A stretch of 64,000 nucleotides of DNA from Pycnococcus provasolii (taxonomy: Eukaryota; Chlorophyta; Pseudoscourfieldiophyceae; Pseudoscourfieldiales; Pycnococcaceae): the NCBI GenBank assembly GCA_938743325.2, contig OW568879.1, positions 620,001-684,000 on the forward strand, given 5' to 3'. Of this stretch, positions 50,869-62,800 are shown one piece after another. The first letter of the stretch is position 1; each line of letters starts with the position of its first letter. Made by a program: the position numbers and the translations under genes. The notes beneath the pieces were generated by a model. It had not been told where the DNA came from. It saw only the letters and a program-made list of their open reading frames with translations, and did not search any database.

Positions 50869-53800
50869 TCAGAAGGCGTCCTTTTTCGGTGGCGCCAATC
50901 CTTCGATGGGATAACGAGAATCAAATTCCAGCGACGCGTCAGCGTCGCCACCTACCGCGGGACCTGTGCTGAGCGAGCGTTGAAGTGTTGGCACGTACGT
51001 ACTCGTGCGCGGATCCTGCATGTCTGTACGAGATGGAGCCGTCTGCACTCGATCATCGTACGGGTGATTCATCATCATTTCACGTGCACTGAGTTTCGAA
51101 ATGTCAATCTCGTTCTCCCCCTCATCATCCGAAGGCGATTGACCCGGTAGAGAAAGCTCCTCCTCCGTGTCCATATCGTCGTTGGGCATGACTGGCATGT
51201 CTAATTTGTAACTCCGCACCTTCTGAAACGGTGCGGCAGCGGAGGAGGCAGCATAGCTGCCGCTACCACCCGAGGATGTGTCACTACCCAATTGCGACGT
51301 TCGACTGCGCGTGTTAAGTTCGCTTCTCACCTGATCAGCCGTGACGTGCGGCTGAATCTTCTTTCGCACCTCCTTACCCTTGCCCCACGTGACGATGCTT
51401 CGAGCGGACGATTTCAGGTTTTGCATGCCATTTGCCGGCGTGAGCGCATCCACGCACCCGAGTTCAATCGCTGTCGCAACGACGTCCATGTAAGGCCACT
51501 TAAGAATCTCTTCGCGAAATGCACCTCGCGCGCTGTCTTCGCTCGACGTGCTCGATTCCGCGTCGTCGTTGATCTTGCTACGCTTCGCCTGAATTGCGTC
51601 GTATTCCGTTGCATTGCGCACAAGATTTTCGAGAAGGTGAACTCGGCTCGACGGGTCGAGCACGTACTCGAGAGGCAGCAGGCCTGTGTGTCCGAGGCGA
51701 ACTCCCTCACGCGGTCGGCTGAACTCGTACGCTTCCGTCAGCACGCGCCGCACCTCCTCGCGCGTCGTGCGACGTGCCGTCGCCCGGTCCGTATCCTCAA
51801 CATCGACATGGTTGCGAGTGGAGTCGGAGGTAGTTTTGTGCAGGTCGCTCGATGCGACAAGTGTTCCCGTGGCGTAGGCGTCGTACAGCATCGACGTGGC
51901 GTCGCCAATCACCGTCTCGTGAACCTGCGCGAACGCGGCACCTAAGTCGTTGATGGGCATGTAGCCGTCGAAGATGGCGCGCGTCCCCATCGACGAACTG
52001 CTCGATGACGTGCCATACTCGGAAGGTGTGCTTGACAACGCCGGATTGTCGTGAACGTCCAAGTCATGGATGCCCGATGGAGCGTCGTGGTCAACCGCAA
52101 CACGGAAGAGGCTCAGCGTGAATGTCTTCATCTCATCGCGAAGAACCACCTCCAGTGCCCGAAGAAGGTCCGACTTTGCCTCCGCGGGTGGTGGAACATC
52201 GCCTCCCTTTTCCGCCGCTTCGCGGCGCCTCTCCTCGGACACGCGCTTTGCTTTCTCGACGATGCTGCCGGAAAGGAACGACGACTTCTCTGGACCTTCC
52301 TCGATCTCCGCGTCTACGTTTTCAAGGTAGGTACCATGTAGTGTCATCAAGTTCGGGGCCTCGCGTACCAGCAGCTCGTCCAGCACCGACTTCGCATGCT
52401 GGAGACGCTCTTCCTCGAGATCCTTTGACTCATCGCTATCGTTTTTCTGTCTCAACAAACCCTGGCCGAGGTTGAAGTGAACGCACTTGGTCACAAGAGA
52501 AATGGCTTTTCCCATTGCCACCGCCAGCGGCTTGAGCTGATCGTACGGAATGGGCGACCGCGGCGCATCGCCATCAACATTCACGGGCACTTCCGGCGGC
52601 TTAGCGGTGAGACTTGCCAGCAGTGCCGTTGCCTCGCGCCGGCACGCCTCGCAGGCGAGGAATACGTCCGCGCTTGATGCGTGGCGATTCATGAGCCGGT
52701 TCGCCTGGTACGATAGCAGCAGGCTTGGCGCTCGGCGCGCAATGAGCATATCCGCAAATCGCAGGGCACGAATGGTAGCCCATATGTTCGAGCGAACGCC
52801 ACTGTAGATGGTCTTCATCATATCCACGAGCTTTTCGGCGTGCTGCTCCATGAGCGTCAGGTTATGGTCCTCAATGGCGTCCACCAGCGCATCCAGAGTT
52901 GGAATAAGTTTTGGAAAGCGCGCAATCGCCTGATCGTATGTAATCAGCTTGCTGGTGTCCTCGCTCGACCCCGACTCTCTCAGCGCCTGCAGCCAAGACA
53001 GACTCGACCTCGCGCGCAAGCCACCGGGATTCTTCTGCTTGTTCATCAACTCAGAACGGTGCACAGCCCGATTCCCGTAAATCTCCGCGAGAGCGGTGCC
53101 CACCGTGTGCTTGAGGTGTGGCAGGTCCAGAACTCCCGCTCTCGCTTCGGTGAGAATCGTCTTCAACTTTCTCTCCCACATCCAGCGTTTGATCTCGTGC
53201 ACTCGCCCAACTTTCCTCGCGCTCGCGATGATCTTCTCTCGCTGATTCGCGTTGATGAATCCAGACCTTTCCGAGTTCTCGTGGAGAATCGCCGCGGCAA
53301 GAAGCACGTAATTCGACAGGATGAGAAGGACGCAGAAGGCACCGAGCCCGTTCGAAAAGTCAACAGACGTCTTGTCGCTCAAGGTGACCAGGCCAGTGAA
53401 GAGTACGAGAATCTCTGTAAGAAGGCACGACGCCTCGAGGCGGTTGAGCCACGTGTACGCGTACGGCATGCATCGCTGCTGCAGAAGCAACGTTGGAATG
53501 AGAACCATCATCGAGAACACGCCCTGCTTCATTGCTGCGGACACCGTCGCGTTCGAGAAGGTGGCGTAGATGGCAAGAATGATGGACTTGCGGAAGAGGC
53601 CAACGAGCTCAAAGTAGTAGTATTTCTTACGAAAGTTCTGGATCACGAAGCCAAGCAGGTCGACGGTGTTCGGGTTGTTCAGATTGCCGAAGGCGCGTGC
53701 GAGCAGCGAGGTGAACAGGAACAGGATGCCCAGCGGGTAGATGACGAACGCGCAGAGGAAGAGTGCAAAAAATCGCCCCCAACCCTTCGAGGTGCTGAAC

Positions 53801-56800
53801 GTGAAACACTGCACAGTCGGATCTGCGTCGAGGAAACTTGCTTCGACACCCTCGTCGTATGAGCAGTCGATGTACTCCGTTAATGTCAGTGTGAGAGGGA
53901 TGAAGCAGATCTTCGCAAGCGCAAGGAGCTGCCGCACTCGACCTCGAACGTGCACGGCGTACGATTCGGCCGACTCGGGTATGACGAACGCGAGAAAGAT
54001 CGGGCGTACGACGTCCATGCGCAGGAAGCGCCACAGCCGGAAGATGCGCCACGATTGATATTGTTCCGAAACGGGGTACATAGGACTCAGCAGTGTCGAC
54101 GGAATGCATCGGAGCGTCGCTTCTCCGAATCGCATCGTGTACAGGCGAAGGTAATGCCGACCGACGATATCAAATAAAGCGACAAATACAAATGGCAGAG
54201 GAATCGCTAGCGTGAAGAGCCACTTGCCCGACCAGGAGAACTGATCCATGATGCACGATGGATGCACAACCGCGATGTCGATGTTTAGGAAAGAAATGTT
54301 GAAGAGCGTCCACTTAAGGATTCTTGGCCAGTGCAAGTCGAAGCGTCCAAAGAGCGCGAGCATTTGCGTAATGCCAATCGCAATGTTGAGTGATGGCATG
54401 CGCGAGAAAAGGCGAGAGAGCCTGAGAGCCGCGGGGATGAATACGAGGACCATAACCGCTACCCCGAGCCAGAAGTAGCTTTGGCTGTTCTCTGGGCACT
54501 GCATGCACTCGTTGCGGAAGCGGTAGAAGTTGCTTTCGCACGAGTTGCACGCAACGCCTTCGTAGCCATACTTGCAAGGCTCGTTGAGCATTTCCTCGAC
54601 CGAGGTAAAGCCAGGGCATGCTTGCTTCGGTATGCAACGACGCACGGTCACAGGCGGCAAGATGTCTACCGCAGTGGACACGGAGGTAGTGGTGGTAGTG
54701 CTCGTTGTTGTCGTTGTCGACGACGATAGTGTCATCATCGTCGCATTGGTAGCGTTTGACGTAGCTTCCCCGTCGTTCACAGGTCCCGCTGAAACCACGA
54801 GGCTAAATAACGGTGGCGGCGGCGATGACGCAGTTTTGTACCCGCGTGGCAGCTGTATGAAAAATCCTTCGCGGCTAAGCGGCCAGCGCATATTATCGTG
54901 CGGGCACGTCGTCCATTCGGGAAACGAGCGGCCTCCCACGCCGAGTTCAGGACCCGGGCACGGTCGACACGACGCGCCGGGCGGGCCGTAAAATCCTCGA
55001 GCGCCATCTACGCGGGCGAGATCCTCGAAGGTGGTGCCGCTCAGTGCACGTGCGCAAACGCAGTCTAAGACGGATGTGCTTCCACGAGCAAGCGTGATTG
55101 ACGTGCGATTGCCCATTGTGTTAAGGGGGCAGGATTGGCACTGCATCGCAGTCCTTTCGTTCGGAGCATACGTGTTCAGCGGGCATGTTGTGCACAAGCC
55201 CTGTCCAGGTGCCGAGAACGTGCCTGGAGTGCACGGAAGGCATGATTCCATGTCAGCCAAGGGCGAGTAGGTGCCCGCCTCGCATGCCTCACATTTGGAC
55301 GCATTCGTCGGTGAAATGAAGTACCCTGGAGCACATCGTACATTAATGTCAACATACGCAACCGAAGTGAGCCCTCGATCGTCCGAAATGTTAAAAGCGA
55401 GCGTCTCTATCGGAAGGCCGCGCTCTAGGGCATTTGGACGATACAGTGTTGAAAAGCCGTGCAGATCGTGCGGCGTGGTGCCAAAAGACGTCATGGCTCT
55501 CATAGCCGATGATGCATCGGCGACAAGAACATCCGACGCCCTCGGATACGTGCCATTGACGCCATATTGCACATACAGTTTTCCTTGCCGTGGTTGCTCA
55601 CGGAGAGACCAAAATACGCGAGTCGAGTCGCGATCAATGGCTGAAATTCGCACGATGGCGAAGTACGGGAACAGTGCATCAGGTGACGACCCCTCCACTT
55701 GCGGCTTCTCCACCCATCGCATGAACATTGACAAACCTTCGGGCTCATCCGACGCCTCCCCGTCCACGACAGATGCGGCATCAGCCAACGCGAATGGATC
55801 CAATATCATGTTTGCGTCAGGGCGGTCATCCACCTCAGACGCTTTGGCCATGACAGCCTCGAATGAGGGGTACAGAGCCGTGTCAGCTGGAGGCACATTT
55901 TTGTAGATGAATTGATTGTTGCGTCCCAGATTGACCACGCGTAGCAGCGTGGCCCTTGAGGGCGTCTCACCCTCGATCACTTTCCATGGTTCGACACGGG
56001 TTTGCATGGGTGCGTCGTTAATCGCCTCAATTTTTATTGGAACGATGGCAGTATCAACAGGTCGTGTTCCCGCCGGATCGTCCGTTCGAACAAGACCCCA
56101 ACGAAACTCGTCGTTACCCGCGTAGTTGTCGTCTGGGACGTACAGGAAGAATCCCTGATCCTTGATCTCGGTTTCAGCCCCATCGTCCTCGACGTCTTGC
56201 TCTGAATCTGTCCACGATGACCCTTCATTTGCTTCGTGCAAAAAGCGATTGCACGGCTCGGTGCCATTGCAGAAGATTGTTACCGTGCCATGATCCGGCT
56301 TAGTGACAAGCACGTAACGCAGATCGCTTGGCTTGAGCTCCGCGGGAAGTCCTCCTCGCTGGAGCTTACCATAAAGATGTGTATCTTCCGGAAGGATGAT
56401 CTCCTCCACGTCAATCGGCGGCGGAAGACCCGTGGGCGAGCCGACTGCTATACTCACTTTTCCATCCGCATATGCGCAAGGTTGGTTCAGGCGTGGTAGC
56501 AGACGGCTCGTGCCATCAGCCGTTAGAGAGCGGCATAGGCGCGTGCTCTCGTCGCAAATTAGATTTGATCCACAGTCATCTGCGCGATACATGAGAGAAT
56601 CTCGGAAGTCTGAGGAGCCCGCATCTGGAACGTACATAAGAACATTCCCACTTGATATACGCGCGGTGCCGTTAATCGGTGCCGTTACGATGGAGAAGCG
56701 GAGGAGATGGCCATCCTTATCCATTGCGTTTGCGGGCGGAAGCACCATCTCCAGCTGCTGCCTGGGATTTACCTTTGGCAGTGTCTCACGTTTCGCCTCG

Positions 56801-59800
56801 TCGTACACGCGATTTGGAACGAGACGGTGTGGGCTTTCGACAAACTTCGGAACCTCGGGAGGGTCATTCTCTGGCAGAACTCGAACACGCACAAGCGAGC
56901 GGATCGTGGCGACATCTTCATCGGCATCAACGCCATCGTTCGACGACGGCGCCGTGTTCAGCGCGTATGAAAAGCTAAACACGTCGTCACCAAAGTCATC
57001 TGGCTTCGGCACGTACGAAAACTTTCCACGATTACGTATATCGTAGCTATCAGCAAGTGTAATTCGGCCACGCTGCGGGGCACACGATACCTCGAACGTT
57101 GACCGGTTCAGGTTAGAAGGCACACCGCCGCTGAACTCGAATGCATCGAGGAAATTGCCCGACCATGTCACGTCCTCGCGCACGACAAGCAGAGCTGCGA
57201 TGCTCGAGCCGGGATCGGGGGCGGACCATCCAGTTGAGATGGCACTCGGATCCAACTGCCCTGCTACCTCATTTATGCCAAGGAATCCAAACACAACGGC
57301 AAGTGCCATGGTTGTGACCCTCGATGCGAAGCTGGACATGTGCCTCGAGATGCGCTGCGTCAGATACGTCCTCTCAGACGAGTCGACGCGTGCAAACTTT
57401 CCTGAGCCTGTCTTGTCAAACTTGCGGCGTTCAAACGATTGGATGCGATGCGTGGTGCGAAGCATGTTCAGACGCTCGTGCAAATCATCAAGCAACGACA
57501 TGACAGACGCACGGCGCGTCTCCGCGTCGAGTCCGGGGCACACCGACGACACATCGTTCAGACCTGCGTACGTAACCACGGTTCCCTTTGGCAGCGACAA
57601 AACCACACGGTCGGTGAGACTGGATGGGAGCTGGACACTCGAACCTCCAGGGCAAAGCCAGCTTTGTCGTTTATCTCCAAGTGGCACGATCGTTACGCCG
57701 TACCGTGGGACATCCGCTGTACCATACTCACAGCCTTTCGGCGGATGAATTGACGTGCCGGCAGGAAGTCCAAGGATGCAGAATGGCCGCTTGGTGCTGG
57801 GAAGCTGAATCTCCGCACCGGAATGGCACGTGTGAACGTCCATCATGCTAAAGGCAAGATACGAATACAGCTCCACGGCATGCGATGAGCGCACCACACC
57901 AGCCGTGAATGGCAGCGAGATCTTCTTCGTGCCATGACGTCGAGCAAACTTTTGGGTTTCGATAATTTCTGTGCCGACGCTGTTCTCGCGTTCAATACCC
58001 GAGTCTGTCTTTTCGAGCCGCGCCTTCTCCTTAAAGCGCAGAAAGTTGAATGCACGAATCTCAAGCATGGACCGTCTGACGCGCTCCTTCAGCTGAACCT
58101 GCGGCATCGACTCGAAGAGTCTCTCAGCCGCGATTAGGATCATGTCGAGCATCCACTCATCGTCAAGCGCGTTGAGCCACTCTGAGAACGACGTGAAAGC
58201 TTTCTTCGTGAGTACCGGCTTCATGAGCCGAGTGATGCGCAATTTTTTCGGGCGAATCAAAAATGACCGCATCGTCCGAATCAACGCCACCCTTCGCTTG
58301 AACTCCGAGACACGAATGCGTCCACGCGCTTTCGGGCTTTCAGTCGATATCACGACATTTGCAGGCCCCTGGACTTCTGCAGCGAAAGTCACGGTGGAGG
58401 TACGACCGATTGTCGTGTCCCGAGTATCGCTTAATGAGCTATCAACATCAGAGCCACGATGCGAAAGTTGCATTTCCTTTTGGCGTGCTTGCTCTCGCCA
58501 CTGCCGAATCTGCTCACGCTTGTAAACAGCCTTTTTCGATCCATTCGACGACTGTTCGATACGCCACATGGCAAGCTGGTCAGCATTTTTCGGATTGTGT
58601 ATGCCGAACCGATATCCCAGAAGTGAGAATGCTGGCATCACTCGCTGCGTCAATTGGCGCAACAGTGGCGCAATATCCCACACGATATATCCAGCAATGA
58701 TCACCATGGAAACTACCATGAGCACAACAATCAGAACGCCCGCGAGGTCCGTTTCGGTGGTGCTGAGCAGATCACTATAGAACAGGTAACCCGCGAAGAG
58801 GATGCTCAGGTTGGACACGAGGCAGAAGATCTCCATATTATCGAGGTAATTCTCTTCGTAAGGGTCGTACTGCGACGTGGCGGCGATGTTCACCAGCAAT
58901 ATGAGCGCCACACCAATCACCTGCTCGAGTGGGCTGTTCAGCATGCGCACGCAGCAGATGCCAAGCTTGCGCGCCAAGGCAACAAGCTCCCAAGCGAAGT
59001 ATTTTGGCTCATAGCGCTGGAACAGAAATCCGTGCAATTTCTTCATACGCTCGAGTGTGCGCACGTCCTGTGCGAGCAACATGGACTCGTCGTGTATCTC
59101 CTTGGTGGTCTTAGTACGCCTGAGCTCGCCCCGCTCCTGGTTGGCACCTGTGTCGTTACTCCAGCGCGTCTCCGCGACGTAGCGCTGAATTGAAGTGAGA
59201 CTGGCAAGCATCAGGGATCCTGCATCGCCCATCTTACCCCATGCGAGCTTGGAGATTTGCTCATTCTCGCGATGATTGCGGCTCTCTTTCTTTTTTGCAG
59301 GCTTTGATTCCTTATCTCTCGCAAATATCTGCGACACTCTCCGCACCATCCAGCTCTTTCGCGTGGACGGCTCTGTTGACACGCCTGACACCCCTCGGGA
59401 CAGCGAGTCGTCTTCGGAAAGAGATGCCGGTGTGGATACGGAAAAGGGCGTGTCTGGATACTCCGAATTCGCTGACGTGGGTGTCTCACCCTCAGATTCG
59501 GCGTTCTTTTCCTTTTTCTTCTTGTTTTCAATTCTCTGAAGCTCGGAATTCGCTTCTTCTGCGATAGCCTGGAGTACGTAGCGATTCTTGAGAATTTCCC
59601 TGTGGGAGTACAGCACCCAAACAAATACCGCGTAGATTCCAAACGGATAAAGGAACAGGCTGCTCACTGCGAGCGGCGCAAGTTCGTAGTGCAGACCCGC
59701 TTGCCGATCTGGTGCCTTGTCATCGGGAATCCAAGGAAACCACACACAGCGCACGGACGGGTCTGCACGCATACGCCAGACGCGCCCAGATTGAGTGCAG

Positions 59801-62800
59801 TTGAAGTATTCAAGGGTGACTGTGGACAGGATGAGATAGGCCCACAGTGAGAATAGGCTATACGCTGCACGAGTACGCATCGAGTGGTCGCGAAGCTTCC
59901 TCTCTGCCTCTTCTACCTCTTCCACAACCTCCCCATTTTCTACGTCATCCTCGCGTGCAGCCCTGAGCACGAAGAGGTAGACGCGATATGCAACGTAGAA
60001 TAGGCCAAACAGAACAGCATAGGCAATTGGGAGGAGTTGAAGCATGGCCATTTTGTGCAAATATCCGTATTCAAAGTCGACGAGACACTCAGGAGCAAGC
60101 CAAGCGACATCGATGTTGAGGATTGCCAACCAGTCGAACCAATCGACAACGAGCTTTGGCCACTGGAACTCAAATTGTCGGAAGGTGGCATTCACCTGAA
60201 AGTAGGAGATGGCAATATTCAACGCACTGAAACCGCGATGCATCTGTGCAAGAGTCACGAGCACCGGTGCGATGACAATGGCACAAACTCCAAACACGAT
60301 GAAAATCATCCAAGCCTCCTTCGGGCACTCTCGGCACTTCCCATTGTCACGGTAATAGCGCCTCGCACATAACGTGCACCCCTCTCCCACCACCTCATCA
60401 AGTGCCGACTTGTCACTCAGCACGGTGGTGTACTTGACACCTTCTCCTGGCCATTTGTAGCCGCGCGCACACTTCCCGTCGAGAACGTCGTTCACGTCTG
60501 TATGCACGAGGCAGGAGTCCACAGGATCGCACGTTGCAACGTCGCTGCCATCGAATGGGTTGACAAAAAATTCCCTTGTCCTCGGCTTTGGCAAAATCTG
60601 ACCTTTCTCGTCACAAATGGTCGTCGAGACATCACACTCGTGGCAATTTCCAGGACTTATGTATCCTAGCGGATGCTTGAATCCTGGCTCTCCTGTACCA
60701 TCGTAATCTTCTCCTGGAAGACGAGGATGCGTTGTGTTAAGGCGCCAACTCTGCCAGAATCCCTCTGTACACACACAGTCTACCGCCGCCGTGGAACCCG
60801 GCGCACTCGTCTGATTGCCATGCTGGCATGGCATGCACTCACGAGACGCTGGATATGGAGCATAAGTTCCCGCAGGACACCTCTCACAAGTTGTGGCGCC
60901 AAACGCGTTGTTAAACTCGCCCGGGGCACATGGAAGGCACTCCGCCTGGTCAAGCTGTTCGGGGAGCGTGCGGTAGCCCGGGGCACACGGCGTGCAGGCA
61001 TCGTCGCCGTCGACGATAGATCCTGGACCACACGCCACGGTATACGAAAAGGTAATTGGCACACTCGTCGTCGCGTTGGAGTCAGCCGCACGCCATACAA
61101 ACGAATCCGTGCCGCGGCGTCCCCTGAGAGTGTACAAGCTAAGAACAGCCGGCTGACCTTGCGGTCGAACTACCGGTTCGATCGCCCGATCGCTGAGAGT
61201 CTCCGTCCGATTTACCACGGGTGGCTTGCTGCTGCCATCGTGCCACTGTAGCATGCCAAGGGTTGGATACTTCTCGATGACGTATGTCAAATTTCCAACC
61301 TCATCTGCGTCGAACGCTAGCAGCGCGAGGCTATTTGCCATCTTTGAGTAGACGTCGGCTCGCTCGGCATCGGACGGCATGTACTGAAGGTCATCCCCCG
61401 ATTTGTCGAGCGGATCAGATGCCGCAGAAAAGTTGCGGGCATTTGTCACCGAATCTTCGCACTGAATCCCAAAAGTGCTTGTAGAACGCAGGATACGACT
61501 ATCGGGGCCATCCCAGAAATTGCGCAGGCTTACGACGGCTGTTTTATGCGCAACATATTCGTCTGAATCTGGAACGTCCTTCAGATCCTCGGGCACCTCT
61601 ACGAGTACGTCAAGAGCTCGGGAAACTTCCCCAGCACGCATTAACGTTGCAAATTCACCGTCGTTGCGAAGTTCCGAATTCAACCAGGATGCTGCACTAT
61701 CCATACCAAATTCACTATCTAAGGCGCAAGCCGCTGTGGGTGGATCGTTCACAGGCGCAATGCGTACGATGACTTGCACACCGTCGCTCTGCAAATCTCC
61801 GTTGTCTTTTGCGATAATCCAGAATTCATCGTCGCCCGTGCGGTGACGCTTCGGCTCGTATGATATGAGCCCACTTTTGCCAAGCGAATCCCGGTCATTG
61901 AGTTGGCACAGTCCAGAGGATCCTGTAACTTCAAACGTCGGCTGGAGCGAGGTTTCATTTGGCAGAATGCATCCCACGCGACCCTTAGATGGATATTTCC
62001 CAAGCGCGTATAGGAATGTAAGGTCCTGCGTGTCATCGTCGTCTGCATCAAGGGCAAATATGGCAATGTGATCCTCCAAGGTATTAAAAATCTGCGGCGT
62101 CGGAGCCTTGGGCGGTACGTTCGAGTAATCGCGCTGAAGCACGATGGTTATTGTCACGGAAGCCTCCTCGGAAAGCGCCCCACTCTTATCTTCCACGCGG
62201 TACTTGAAGCTATCCTCGCCAAGGCGCAAAGCCGACGGCGAGTTCTTTGGGATGAAGTACGTCGCGGGATTAAGCCCCTTTAGGTACGTGGATGTGCTGC
62301 TTTGAGATGCTAGTGTGACGGCGTTGCGGTCAAGCACTGGCCTCTCCGTGATGTAGACTGCCGCGATATCGTCGCTTCCATCTGGATCCGTCACGTCAAG
62401 GTTGAACACTTTGTTCACGCCATCAAATGCGGTAAGGATCATATCCTTTGCCACCGGCGGCTCATCAATGCCCTCAATCATCACGGAAAATACTGCAAAG
62501 TTGCTTTCCGCACCATCTTCGTCCACAACCTGAAAGACGAAGCTATCGCTTGCCGTCTCGCCAGTCTTCAATCCAAGGTTACGCGATGGCTTGTACGTAA
62601 ATGCTCCGGAGGAGACGTCGACGATGCGAATCTCTCCCTTACTCCCGGGGCACACGATTTTAAACACAATTTTCTGGTTTTCAGGATCGTACGCTTTCAT
62701 CGTCTGCACCGCACTTTCAGAATCCTCTCGCACTTGAAATGGGCCCCCGTCGCTTGCAATGGGCGGATCGTTCTGCTCGAGAACGGCCATGTCTCGCTCA

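Noticed and set aside
52840-53862. Plus-strand Arg/Gln-rich frame of 340 codons
   Set aside because: Lies antisense to the cytoplasmic and span regions of the giant protein, which has coherent hydrophobic segments; composition typical of an antisense frame.
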